From the NCBI GenBank assembly GCA_036345935.2, contig JADWOT020000003.1, positions 21,098,509 to 21,162,508 on the forward strand: a stretch of 64,000 nucleotides of DNA. Reading direction: 5' to 3'. Of the stretch, positions 37,501-48,178 are shown one piece after another. Under the pieces are notes generated by a model. It had not been told where the DNA came from. It made no database searches and saw only the letters and a list, made by a program, of their open reading frames with translations. Each line of letters starts with the position of its first letter. Position 1 is the stretch's first letter. Origin of the DNA: Taenia hydatigena (taxonomy: Eukaryota > Platyhelminthes > Cestoda > Cyclophyllidea > Taeniidae). The translations under genes and the position numbers were made by a program.

Positions 37501-40500
37501 CTGTTATTTTCCCAAGGACAAAATTGTGCATGGTCAAAACACGGCATGAGTATACAACTTCCTCCGAGTTCACCTTCATCACGTCTTTGGAGGAAGCGCT
37601 TCAGGCCAAAATTCATTAATATATAATTAAGCAATTTTAAAAGGCGCTTCGGTCTAGAGGGAGGGTCAATTCCACATTATCTAAGACACGTTGCTGACGC
37701 CAGCCTGTCGGAAATCATGAAGGTCAAAGTAGCGTTTCTAAATCGCTAAATGTCTGCTAATTTGTCTTCCTAGTATCTAAATACCACGCAATTGATTGTA
37801 AAAAGACCATTTAAGCATTGAAAAATCATGACCGGTACCCTTTATATTTTATCAAAGCGCTGATGTGCCGAAGTCTCAAAAGGTACGATTGAGTGCGATC
37901 ATCTCAATGGCAAAATTCATCTTAGGCAAAGTAACACAGAAGCGGCCTTCAGTGAGCAAGCACTGGGTTACTGTAACGCTGCAGGTGATTTATTAGCTCG
38001 TCGTTTCAGTTTCAAGGACACTTAAGGCTCCGTTTCTGCGCTTCCACTGAACAGTATGGCCCCTGGGTCAAACCAGTAGTTTGTACACTGCTAATACACA
38101 TTTTGACTTCTTTCCTCTTCGGAAAAGACTCAAAGAGCTACTTTAAAGTAATTTTAACTTGTTAGATCTACGTCGTCTCTATGAGTTTCTGTTGTAATGG
38201 GCTCCCATAAACCTTGTGGGAATAGTCAAACATGAACCTTTACGACCAATGTGTCGAAGTAAGGCAGCAGTCAGTGAACCATTAAACGTCTGCAAGATTT
38301 ATAAATCCATTCAGGTTGAACAAAGTTTTAGGGGTTAAACAGTCGAAATGATATTTGGCTCGTTATTCATCCGCAATGTCATGCCGTTTACCCAAACAGA
38401 AAACACATCGGCTTAAGAGTTACCGAAAAAACTTCATACAGGGCACCGAATCCTTGCATTTCGTGGGCTAGCTAAAACTCCGCCCTGAGGTCCCAAGCAA
38501 GCGTACGAAGCGCCGCAGAGAAAAAGCGCTTTTATAAGTGGTTATAATGGAATCCAAAAAGTTGTTAAATCAAACAATTAACCAAAATTTAAGTTTTTAA
38601 AAAATCCTCCAAGATCAAGGGATAAGTGAGATGTCCTAATTCTTTTTTTCAACTCTTCGTTCTGATATTGTGGATCCGCCTTCGTACTTCTACTGAGCGG
38701 CATAGCCCCTCAGCTCTTCTCTGTGTCGGCACTACAACTTCCCCCGTATGACGTCTTCTTTCATCTTCAGAAACTTACAACGGTGACCCTAATTTAGGTC
38801 AACAGGAAAACTTCCATCAAAATTGAATGTCGAAGGCTCAAAGCTTGAAGAAACAAAGGAACCTCTAACTAGGGGCTACTTCAAACCACTAGTACAAAAA
38901 TTTAACACATCCTATAGGACCAAAACTGTGATGAAATGATCGGACATTTGACACGGCATATAAGCGTCAGGACATTATTCAGGGTACCAAAGTAATCATC
39001 AAAGGGTTTATGTGTGTGTGAATGCATTTTCTTGCCTACTGCGCAGCGAATGCAAATACTATGCAAATACGGCACTGGCAGCGGCAGCCGCAGCAGCATG
39101 GGCGACTGGAGGGCCACACACCATCCCGTGGAAAGCCCACGCAGAGAGGCACCAACTGTCGCATCGATCTCAGCCAGGAAGAGTATCAAATGGCAGTGGT
39201 CTCGAAAGAGATCTAGGCTACTGAAACGGTGTTTAGCGCTTAGACGCAAGTAACACCCTCTTTAAAAAACGCCGATGGAAACTGTGAATGCAAAATTTCT
39301 TTTTTTCAAGTTCATGCTAATAGACAAGCGTCCCACAAAAAAAATGAATGTGTTCTTTTTATAAAATGAATTTCAGCCAGGAATAAATTCGTATTTTCTG
39401 ATCGAATCGCTTTATTACTATGAGTCCACACAATCTGTGGATGCAATGCCGGAGCCGTTGTGAGAAGTTTTCACAAGGATTCGTAAACATGGCAGACTGT
39501 TTGGCCCACCATATGGTAGAAAATGAGTTTTTTTGATCGTCCTTAGGGGAGGAGGATGAGAAGGACGAAAGGACGAATTTATGAGCTTCCTCTTTAGCGA
39601 AAATAAAGCTTTTGCTTCTTTTGAACTACTTGGCCAAACGGGAAAAGGCGACTTTTGTCGTAAGTGTAAGTGTGACGGTAAGTGACAAAGAAGGCAATCC
39701 GACAATTTTAAAATGCTAGCAAAGGCAGCAACAGCAACAACAGAAGTTTAGAATGCCTTCCAAGACACCGTTCGTGATGCGAATTCTCCGAGATGCGCGC
39801 AGAAACAAATTCAGTACTTGAGAGTAACCAAATTCACTGATTGTGGTTTTAAGGAAAATGAGAGTCTACCATGCATTTGAATCTAAATCATTCCACAATT
39901 TACGAGCACATCGCTCAGAGTTCGTTCCTTTAATAACTGCTCATATTATGACTGCTTCATCGACAGACATGGAATACTTTGTTTGCTCTTTAGTAACTGG
40001 AAAATCTCGTCATTCAATTCCCACAGAAGGTCTGTTCTCTTCTGTCCCGGCGCCCAACTGTCCGAAGATGTTAAACTGGACTGATTGGTGGCCGCTTGAT
40101 CGAAATGTGAAGACCATTAGTTAGCGTATTTAGCAGCCCCAGTACCGCATTTGTATTTTCGCCTTTAAGCGCTCCATTGTTTCATTTTCCTGTTTGAGTT
40201 GGTTTCGTTCTCTCAATTTTACTTGGAAAAGCTGCTTTGACAAAAAAGAATACAGGAGGGCACTTTAGTTTTCACTACAAGGTGGCTTCTTTAATCTGTG
40301 TGATACACATATCGGCAAGATCTGGTATTCAACACAAAACATTTTAGGAAGTGAATACCAAGTATTGCCGGTAGAGAAGGTATGAAGGATTGTAACGTCT
40401 TCAAAGACTTCAAAAACGTATAATTTTTGTTTCTGTGAAATTGAAAAGATTCCGCCTAATATCTGGTACAGGATTCATCAAAGCTGGTCCAGATTTTGCA

Positions 40501-43500
40501 CGGAAAACTTCACTGCATGGTGCGTTAATGGTCTCAAGAGATGGTAAAAAAACCGTAGAGCAGAGTGATGCCTTGCAGCCCGACAAGTCGAAATTGAGTC
40601 AAGATTAGTCAAGTAACGCAGTGGAATCAACCTGAGCCACTAGGACAACGTCATGACTGTGAGTAACGTTACCTTTCCTATCGCGACATCTACAATATAA
40701 TCTCATGCTTCAGGAGGACGGGACCCCTTTTTGCGTCTCTATGTTCCCATCATGAAGCAAAGAGGAGAGGGGGAGAAGGAGGGAGACCCATGCAGCAGTG
40801 GTTTCTGCCTGCATGACATATCAAATGGTTCACGTAGCCAATCTTCAGCTATGAGTCATTAGACGGCCCATCGACTAGGAGAGAAAGGCCAGGCAAGATT
40901 TGCCCGGAAAATGGAAGTTAACATAATGCTATCAAAACCTTCTATTCTGTTTTATGGAAGAAAACTAGGGGAACATTTTTTCCTTAATCTTAATTAGAGC
41001 ACATCAATTTTGATAAGAGGAGATGCAATAGAAGTCATACCTTGATGCAGGGAGCAATGAGTTCGCAACAGAGACCGGATTGGTTTTTCATGTAGTGTTC
41101 CACAAGCTGTTGGATGCTGGAGAAGGGAAGTTGGCGTGAAATAAAGTAGCGTCGAACATCGGGATTCGTTCTCGAAGGTCGTGATCGAATTCGATAGTGC
41201 TTGACCACATCACCGTCCCGCACTTCAAAGGGAGGCAAAGCAAAATCACAATCACCATGGCTGGATTTGTGATTACATGGGTTTATCCAATCTGTTACCA
41301 GTTGTTCTTCATGTTGGCAGTACTAGGGCCTACTGATAGTACTAGGCCCTTCCTAACGTTGCCAAAAAATCTACTATGGACTCGCATGGTCTATGATATG
41401 CTTAGAGACGCCTCGACCGCTGCAATTCTATAGTTGACTGCACCACTTTCTGAACCGAAGTTGTATCCCCGTCTAGGAGGGGGATCAATTAAAAACATTC
41501 AAGTAAGTGGCAGAATTAGGGAAACCGTCAGATTTGGCTTAGTAAAAAGTCGCATCAATAAGGCTTCGCTGCAAGACAAAGGAATGACGAAAGATTCCCA
41601 AGTTAGTTGAAAGTTTTTCGCATGATGCAAGCTGTCGAGCGTCACTCAAAAGAAGATCTCATGGCAAGCAAACACGAAGATGACAAATGTGAAACAAATC
41701 AAAACTGAGTTCTGTGCAGCAAAACTTTGAAAGCGTATTGGTGCTAAACCAAGTTAACATTATTAAAGGAAACTAGCGTAGTGAGAAGCTTTAGGGTGTT
41801 ACGGTAAGAGCTGATTTTCTGCCCATCAAATAAAGATATAATGAGACTTCGTAATCAACACGAAAAACCGTGGCCTTTGCAGAGGCCTGGGATAACTTCC
41901 AGTAGTTCTCAAGATGCTACAGTGCTATGATAGACCATGAAAGTATGCAGGAGACAGTGTTTTCGTGTCTAAAGCAATGCATCAGAGCACCAAGTAACAT
42001 TGCACTGCCTTTCACCACAGCTTCGCCAAATGTAAAGAGGCGGTGAAGACCTTGATAAAAGACGAAATTCCACCCCAAAGTAACCTGAAATTGGTTAGGA
42101 ATATATGCGTGAGTTGCGGTACTGCGCAAGAGCGATCATTATTTTAATTGTATTTTGCTACAACAGTTATTTCAGGCCCTTGCGACTCGACTCGGCTCTT
42201 ACCATCTCTGCGGACCGCGGGCATTTGTCTTCAAGCTCATGCTTAATAACGTCTTTGGGTGCCACAGTGCTCTAGATACTATGCAAAAACTAATTTTTTT
42301 TGCCCGTATTTTTATCTTTACAGCTCTATCCGTCAAGGGAAAAAGCGCACACATCGGAGACGGTCTTTACTGTCAAACGAACTGGAGGAATGAAAAAACC
42401 ACATGCACACGTTTTGCACGTGGACGGCGATGATGTGACCAGGGGCCGGGTACAAAATAATTGCAACAGTGAGCAGTCAACTAGAAAGGAAGTCTGCAAA
42501 AAGAATAATTCCAAAGCGATTTATTTTTGTGCAATCAGAACACTTCAAACGCACCCGAATTCAGGCAGAGAACTGCTTTGTAATCTAGAGGAAACCCTCA
42601 CCAAACAGTGCACAAAGGTCTTTAAAAAATTGAATGCACATCCAAAATCTTTGACTCTTATTTTACCAAAGCACTGAACCACTTACGCTCCCACCTAAAT
42701 TTTGGTTAAATTTAAATTGCGCCACCTTGGTGATGACTCCTAAACAATCGGAGAAGCTCTTCCACAAAGAGGTGAGAGCATGAATGTTTTAACCTATTTG
42801 TCTTGAATTTTCAGAACATGCAGGTGTGCAATCACGCAAAGGCGTTCCCCCAACAATTTAGGTGGATTTATGACCATTCACAGAGGAGTCGTGATTTCAA
42901 ACATGCAAGCCTTGACCACGAAATGGAAAGATCAGCTGGTAAATGGAGGTAGCTCATCGCTCAGGTTGCCCATTGGTCGACCCGGTGGTCGAAGGTGGAG
43001 GGAGGTGATTATTGGTCGAAGCGATGTGAAGATGACCTTCGAGTGTGCTTGAGGGAAGGAGTGGTGGCAGAAGAGGAAAAGTACATAAATCTTACTAATT
43101 CATCCATAATGCGGGTTTAATGCCGGTGTTTTGTACCGAGGCGAGCGCTCACAGTGAGGTACTACTTTCATCGTTGGGAAACTATTATTTTATTGCTTGC
43201 GAAATCGTTGCATGAACAAAGTCATTCGAACGTTAAAGCTGAGTAGCTAAAAAGCAGGGAATTCAGTGCAAAAATTATAGCAGATAAATTCATCCATTAA
43301 GGAAAGTGGCAACAATTACAAGTAAATTGCAAAGTACCCCTCACTCATTGACAATTTGAAAAAAGGAACACAAAAAAGTTTGTCGAAAAAAAAAGACCCC
43401 AACTTGTTCCAATACGTGGGTAAAATTTGGTTCTTTCTCATGAAATCAATCCAAGTGATAACCTAAGTGCTATATGGCCATTAGACTTATAACGAAAGTA

Positions 43501-45711
43501 GAGAAATTTTGACAAAATCCAAGAAATATAGGCAACCGATCAGAGATAGTTCTCCAATTTATCATTGAGAATGACAAAAGTGGGAGAAATAAACGCGGAA
43601 TGTTTTTACACTAATGCGCAAAAATAACAAGAATTGCCAGTTATTGATATGCTTAAAAGAGATCCGCCTCGACAGATTCAGGCAACTAACTCGATTAACC
43701 CAACAATAGTTTGAATGGTTGAAAGAAACTCATTTGACATTTGTCCTACCTGAGAGTGAATATTCCCCGCTTCTGGATTCGCTAACCCGAACAAGAAAGG
43801 AGCCGTGATCATTCCCTGGCATCATCAAACAATTCTCCGCTTCTAATCGTCGCATATCGCCAAAATGCCACCTGCAGAAAAGTATCAAAGAACACGGGTT
43901 TAGCATGCTGTATTAGCAGATTTAAAGGCGTCATCGCTAAGCCATTGTTATACCGTACATTTCTGTCCCATTGGCGACAACAATAATAATGCGGACACAA
44001 CCTATGTGCTCTCGGGAATGGTAGAAGCATCCTTAAGCTATTCACAGATAACTCAAGGTCACAGGAAAGAACCAATTAGAGGCTTCTGACGGCTTACACT
44101 AATTCACTTCGATCATGCACAGTCTGTCGAGGAAAGCAGAAAAAGGATACACATAAATGCAGAAAGAGCCTTACAAATATGGCAGCATAGGGTGAGAGAA
44201 GGAGAGGGAAGGAGGTAAAACGTACTCGTTTGACTCGAGACTGGCGATGGGAGCGAGGTAATTAAAAGGCACGTAGCCCATTTTCCCAGTGTCGGTGCAT
44301 TTAGCATACCACCAATAACCTTGCGACCGGTCCATGATGTAGAAGTGCTGACCCTTCAACATTGATAGGTCGTCTTCCACTCGCGCTGCGTAGTCGTGTA
44401 GAGCTACGTACTTCTGGCTCCATCGACGGTAGGTGTCCCCAGTGGAGTGTCGAGGGGCGACAGAAGGCGCTACTGCCACCGCTCCCACCGTCGAGGCATC
44501 AGAAGGTCGAGGTAAGGGGATGGGGCGATTGGTGGGGGTGGCCTGACACCCGCCCGCAGGCGCCATCACTGTTGTTGTCTGTGTGACAGTCGTTGTCATT
44601 GTATTTGACGGCTGAGGAAGGGGATTGGCGGTGTAAGGAACGGTATGCCGCGCCGTGTAGGTGGAGGTCCCGTAGGCCGCTTTATGAGGTGAGATCTCGG
44701 GTCTATTTCCATATGTGACAAAAGTCTTTTGCTTCTAGAGATTGGGATTACCGAAAAAAGGACGGCTACAAATACACCAGTAAATGGCATATTAGTAACA
44801 AAATTCTACCATTAGCAGCATTAAAACATTCAGAAATGATTTGAACTCGTTATTCCTGCTTCTGGCTGAGGACTTATCGACATAGAGCTTGCAACAATAA
44901 AGGAACATATTTCCCGCTAAAGGTATGCTCAGCTTAAGAAAAAACACGACCCTGAGCTTGAAATAAAAAAAAAGAAATGCATAGAAATGACATAATATCA
45001 AGTCCAATAGTCCTGACTTCAATCCCTTCACATCAAATTCTAGAGAATTTTAAGATCAAAAGTAAGTAGATTATGCATTGCATTGCAAAAACAATTTTAA
45101 GCAGGATTATCTAGTGCAATATATTTGTTACTTAACAAATTTGTGTCTTTACAACTGCATGCATATGAAGGATATACATATGCATTCTGCCAAAGCATTA
45201 TGCCTTTATTCGTCATTAAAAATCTCAAAACGCTGCACTTCCGACAGCGATTGGCAGAAAAATGCGCACATATATAGTTCGGTAGGCGTAGAGGCTGCTA
45301 TATGGCCTAGAGGACAGCTCACCCGGCGAAGGTAAGATGTAAAAGACAACAAATAAGCCTTTGCTGCGATTAATAAAAATCAAATAAGCATTACATTATA
45401 CTCTTTTGCAAGAAAAAGGAGACGCGCATCGTGCAAAAATAGGGCATTAATATTCTAACAAGGCTAGAGACATAAATGCCTTAACTTCAGAGTTCCAAAA
45501 AGGATGACGACACAAACCAGTAGCAAAAAAACAAAAGTGCAAGTGAGACTAACATATGGGCAAAAGGACAAAATCTTACATTCTTAGGAGGTTTCCAATG
45601 GGAATTAGGAAGTTGAGGAACACCGCTTCCCATTTTTGGACGTCTAGGTATGGCAAATGAGCGTGGAACTATCATATCGGTGCTAGACTTGATGCTTGAA
45701 CGGTTGCCCAT
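22959..45711 (-). CDS. Src-family non-receptor tyrosine kinase (Src42A/FRK-like), complete, 7 exons
   Basis: Membrane-linked signalling kinase that phosphorylates protein tyrosines. Exons on the minus strand: 45711-45580, 44734-44226, 43871-43750, 41222-41041, 37277-37109, 28835-28495, 23429-22959. All have GT-AG borders and matching phases (0, 2, 1, 0, 1, 0), giving 1926 nt and 641 aa. Order: N-myristoylation signal MGNRSS; a long unique region (to about 150); SH3 (about 152-206, with ALHDYAA, WWYAK and GYVPFNYL); SH2 (about 215-312, with WHFG and FLVRVS, phosphotyrosine-binding Arg242); kinase (about 341-593). Kinase landmarks: glycine loop GKGQFGEV (346-353), Lys367, Glu382, gatekeeper Thr411, HRDLAARN (457-464), DFG (477-479), activation-loop Tyr489, APE (503-505). 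HRDLAARN rather than HRDLRAAN points to the Src42A/FRK branch. The tail is unusual: no YQP-type regulatory site, but PPPPLPLY. No cysteine follows the N-terminal glycine, so palmitoylation there is unlikely. Confidence 0.93.
25548..26614 (+). mobile_element. Diverged full-length TRIM in kinase intron 6
   Basis: LTRs at 25548-25714 (starts TGTAGAATGCTCTGG, ends GAGGCACTACA) and 26419-26614 (starts TGTAATGCTTC, ends GAGGCGCTTCA). A decayed primer site (TTGTGGTAGCC) follows the first LTR, and a purine-rich tract (GGAAAGAGAG) precedes the second. Internal blocks align with the complete element at 17.9 kb, for example GAAGTGACAGTGGCCGTG against GAAGTGGCACTAGCCATG. The two LTRs have drifted far apart, so this copy is old. 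It sits antisense to the host kinase gene. Confidence 0.65.
28495..28835 (-). CDS. Kinase exon 6: alpha-C helix to activation segment
   Basis: Encodes [20 protein letters not shown], gatekeeper stretch [30 protein letters not shown] and [11 protein letters not shown]. Acceptor CTCTCCTAG, donor GTGAGT. All catalytic residues are present, so the kinase should be active. Confidence 0.95.
29394..29832 (-). repeat. Inverted repeat copy B (439 bp) in kinase intron 5
   Basis: Reverse complement of the segment at 12582-13020 with 6 mismatches by eye. Four of the six read as G in copy A and A in copy B when both are written in the orientation of this plus strand. The next few bases beyond the left end (GTGAACGC) still resemble copy A weakly; the right end stops at GATCTC. 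Confidence 0.85.
34555..34584. repeat. (AC)15 microsatellite
   Basis: Fifteen uninterrupted AC units inside kinase intron 5. It should be length-variable between isolates. Confidence 0.95.
36070..36520. other. GC-rich island in kinase intron 5
   Basis: Base composition rises well above the AT-rich intron for about 450 bp, less than 600 bp upstream (in gene direction, about 27-28 kb side excluded) of no exon that I can identify; the nearest exon is exon 5 at 37.1-37.3 kb. Overlapping open frames on both strands (for example minus 36109-36519) read through it but resemble nothing known. It could be an internal promoter, an alternative exon, or neither. Confidence 0.25.
37109..37277 (-). CDS. 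Kinase exon 5: SH2-kinase linker and N-lobe
   Basis: Encodes the linker [11 protein letters not shown], then [20 protein letters not shown], the rest of the glycine loop and AVKTLRA with the catalytic lysine (Lys367). Acceptor GGCTGCAG, donor GTAAGT. The start of WEIP matches the conserved tryptophan that begins Src-type kinase domains. Confidence 0.93.
37972..38779 (+). mobile_element. Heavily decayed TRIM in kinase intron 4
   Basis: Two LTR-like blocks in the same orientation: 37972-38142 (starts TGTAACGCTGC; tail TTTCCTCTTCGG, ends GAGCTACT) and about 38632-38779 (starts TGTCCTAATTC, contains CATAGCCCCTCAGC also seen in the 26.5-kb LTR, ends AAACTTACA). A purine-rich stretch precedes the second block. 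The overall span (808 bp) fits a TRIM. Internal similarity is faint, so these might instead be two separate solo LTRs. Confidence 0.45.
39045..39220. other. GC-rich, coding-like island in kinase intron 4
   Basis: A CAG/CCG-rich stretch is open in all three plus-strand frames (39012-39253) and in one minus-strand frame. It matches no domain I know. Possible alternative exon or regulatory island; chance is also possible. Confidence 0.2.
41041..41222 (-). CDS. Kinase exon 4: second half of SH2
   Basis: Encodes [21 protein letters not shown] and [16 protein letters not shown], typical of the second half of a Src SH2. The acceptor is CCCTTTGAAG and the donor GTATGA. It ends in phase 0 after APCIK. 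Confidence 0.93.
43750..43871 (-). CDS. Kinase exon 3: first half of SH2
   Basis: Too short to stand out as an open frame; found from its acceptor TTTCTGCAG and donor GTAGGA. It encodes [13 protein letters not shown] to [10 protein letters not shown] and EYSLS. It supplies Arg222 and Arg242, the two arginines expected to contact phosphotyrosine. Phases 2 and 1 fit both neighbours exactly. Confidence 0.9.
44226..44734 (-). CDS. Kinase exon 2: unique region and SH3
   Basis: Follows a TCTCTAG acceptor and ends at a GTACGT donor within a Glu codon. Its first 107 residues are low-complexity, rich in Thr, Pro and Ala, with a PIPLPRP proline motif that could bind an SH3 domain. The SH3 domain follows ([15 protein letters not shown] to [15 protein letters not shown]). 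Confidence 0.92.
45580..45711 (-). CDS. Kinase exon 1: myristoylated N-terminus
   Basis: Encodes residues 1-44, starting [13 protein letters not shown]. Gly2 with Ser6 fits the N-myristoyltransferase consensus. The exon ends AAGAAT at a GTAAGA donor, phase 0. The start is chosen because it is the only ATG giving a Src-type MG terminus and because the frame joins the SH3 exon. Confidence 0.85.
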
Positions 45712-46190
45712 GGATCTTCATAAGTAGCTGGAAATTATAATCGAAAAAGCATCCAACAACTAGATGAAACAATCTCAACAAGACGTAAACTCGCCGCCGA
45801 CAACCTTTTAAACACTATGTGGCCCGAAAAAACAAGAACTATACCTAATTAAAATAGGTGACAAATTATGCACAAAGCCACAATATTACTCCAACAATAA
45901 AAAATTGCAACTTAAAGGGTAGCAAAAAAATGTGAAGCAGAACAGGTAAATTTGTAAGCAGATTGGTGAAGGGAGCATACTAGGAAAAGGCAATATGCAA
46001 TCAGCCTTTAATTCCTGTTTGAAGTTTAAATTAGCAACAAAATGTCAAAAGCAGTCTTTGAACTAGCGTTAACTATTGTAGACGCGGTGGAAAAGACCAG
46101 CCCGATTGCAAACCATGTCAACCAGCAAATCAGAGTTGGCGGACATTACAAAAACCTAATACCTTTAAGTCTTTTTATGCAATACTATGC
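45712..46190. promoter_or_regulatory. Proximal upstream region of the kinase gene
   Basis: Lies directly upstream of the kinase start codon and should contain its 5' untranslated region and promoter. I see no convincing TATA box or initiator at a fixed position. A short AT-rich plus-strand frame at 46042-46233 runs into the neighbouring TRIM and is not a gene. Confidence 0.3.
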
Positions 46191-47176
46191 AGCAATACTT
46201 TGTTTGTTCCTACTGCCTGTTCCGGTCACTTGATGGGCCATTTGGCCCTAGCCGGGTTGTTTGGAATTCAGGCCATGGCAGCAGCTCCAATCTCTCTGTT
46301 CACTAAACAAGTAAGTATTGCTCCAGCATTATGCTCTCTTGGGAGATAACATCAACAAAAGCAGAAAGTGGACCCGACTTAAATGGATTTCCGCTGTGAT
46401 TCATACCGCTTACGACAAACTATAGCGATGTGAAATAACACGCGTGCTACAAATGCTAAAGTATCTTAAAACCGTAACAGAATGGTCAAAAACGACGTCC
46501 GCCTTCAGAATCTTTTCATCTTTGCATTCTGCAAGAAAGCTATTAACAAATGGAACGACGCTAGGCATGAACCGTCTAAAAATGTTTCATTTTACAGGTT
46601 TTTGAAAGGCAGTTGCCTAACTGGACTTGTGTTTAACGCCTCTTCAGAAGAGTGATGTAGCGTACCGAGGCTCCCTTGAAGGCAAAAGAAGGCGGAATGC
46701 TAGAGTAGAATATATATATTCACCAAACAGAGGGAAAAAGGCTGCTGGCATGGCCCGGAGGCCAGCCCACGCAGCTAGGGCAATACGGCCACCTCTGTGA
46801 CCTTGACAGAAACCAGCACTTCTAACAAACAGAGTACTACAAGTGACGGTCAAGCAATTTTTTAGCTGCATTTGAATCACAATGACTGGTATAAAATCTC
46901 GTACGTGTTTGTTCCAAAACTAACTACGTTTGATGGCTGACGCGAAGGGTCTACCAAGAGAAGCGGCGGGGACGACGCCCTAAAGAAGACAGAGGCTGCG
47001 TAATACTTTGTATGCAATGGCTGCCGGTTTTGATTACTCAGAAACCATACCGTCCTAGCCGGTTTAGCTGGCCTCCGGGCCATGCAAGCAGCTCGATCTC
47101 ATTATTCGCTGAATATATACATCCTGCTCCAGTATTGTGCCTTCTTTTGCCTTTTGAGAAGTCTTAAAATGCTGTG
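46191..47176 (+). mobile_element. Older TRIM, plus orientation, interrupted by a solo LTR
   Basis: 5' LTR 46191 to about 46355 (AGCAATACTTTGTTTG start), internal DNA to 46655, interruption 46656-46841, internal DNA to 46998, and 3' LTR 46999-47176. Internal sequence on the two sides aligns continuously with the complete element at 17.9 kb: ACGACGTCCGCCTTC on the left; GATGGCTGACGCG and GGGACGACGCC on the right. The primer site is degraded. Flanks TATGC and TAGAC match at only three of five positions. The element fills about half of the region between the divergent kinase and PP2A scaffold genes. Confidence 0.75.
46656..46841 (-). mobile_element. Solo TRIM LTR with perfect target duplication
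   Basis: Exactly 186 bp, full LTR from TGTAGTACTCTG to GGTACGCTACA on the minus strand, flanked by the identical pentamer AGTGA at 46651-46655 and 46842-46846. It is inserted in opposite orientation in the internal region of an older TRIM, then reduced to one LTR by recombination. It reads towards the kinase gene, whose ATG is 945 bp away. Confidence 0.85.
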
Positions 47177-47809
47177 TAGACAAAGCGAATTATTAGTTTA
47201 CCAACAGTTTTAAAGCCCTTTAGGGCTATTTTAAACCGTTGCCTCAGAAAACAGATTAGCTGTTGATCCTTGCGAACAGAAAAATAGCATTAGTTATAGC
47301 GTGTTAATTTAAGTCGTTTAATCATCTGAAACTTTCAAAGTGATTTTTTGCTTATTTGATCTTTTGTAATGCAAGCATGTAAATATCTAAGTCTTCTTTG
47401 TTTATATGAGCCGATGCGGCTGTAGTGCAGTCATTTGAAAGCGCTCAGTCGCGGATTTTCTAAAAATTAACGGCCTGAATATTGAAGGTAAACGTCGAAA
47501 TTCGGCGTACATAGGATCTTTTTTGCCATTTTCCAGACAATCTATCCAGATCCCCTTACAATAGATTCAATGCAGGCTGTCTTTTTTCCCTCCTGTCTTC
47601 TAGATTAACAATTTTCTCACTGCAGCCTTTTTGCCAAGCATTGTTCATTTTGTAATTGCATTTCGAAATCCTAATCAAGTTCTCTTTCTCTAGCTATATT
47701 TTGCCTTTCTCGCGTTTTTAAATGGCATTATTTAGTTTGCTGCAATTGTCTCTGGTCACTTTTTATTTCTGTCGGTGATTTATTTATCTTCCTTATATTA
47801 GATCAAGAA
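47177..47809 (+). promoter_or_regulatory. Upstream region of the PP2A scaffold gene with a splice acceptor before the ATG
   Basis: T-rich DNA leads to ATCTTCCTTATATTAG (ending 47801), eight bases before the ATG. This is a good acceptor, so the 5' untranslated region either has a cis-spliced leader exon further upstream or receives a spliced leader by trans-splicing, which is known in tapeworms. I cannot find a leader exon with certainty. Confidence 0.45.
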
Positions 47810-48178
47810 ATGGCTGAGCAGCAGCAGGAGGAGGAGAACCTCTTTCCTATTGCGATCCTCATTGACGAGCTGAAAAACGAGGACGTGTCTACCCGTCTGG
47901 CCAGTTTTAAGAAGCTCTCAACCATCGCTCTGGCTTTGGAGCCTGAACGTACTCGCAATGAATTCATTCCTTTTCTGACGGAGTCCATCTATGATGAGGA
48001 CGAGATTCTCTGTGAACTTGCAGACCAGTTGGGGAAATTCGTCCCTCTGGTTGGTGGACCTGAGTACGCCCCTTGCCTCTTGCCTCCACTCGAGGGTCTA
48101 GCCTCAACAGAAGAGACTGTTGTTAGGCAAAAGGCCGTGGATACACTTCGCAACCTTGCTGGAAGCTTTTCAGTACAG
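47810..48178 (+). CDS. PPP2R1A: PP2A scaffold exon 1
   Basis: Residues 1-123, HEAT repeats 1-3. Starts [20 protein letters not shown]; the acidic Gln-rich start differs from the vertebrate MAAADGDD terminus but the helix that follows is conserved. Ends SFSVQ at a GTACTC donor, phase 0. Confidence 0.95.

Noticed and set aside
41310..41345. Short direct repeat AGTACTAGG
   Set aside because: Two nine-base copies next to each other; no further copies or structure.
42300..42677. 125-codon plus-strand frame in kinase intron 3
   Set aside because: No recognisable motif and overlapping frames of similar length; not enough to call a gene.
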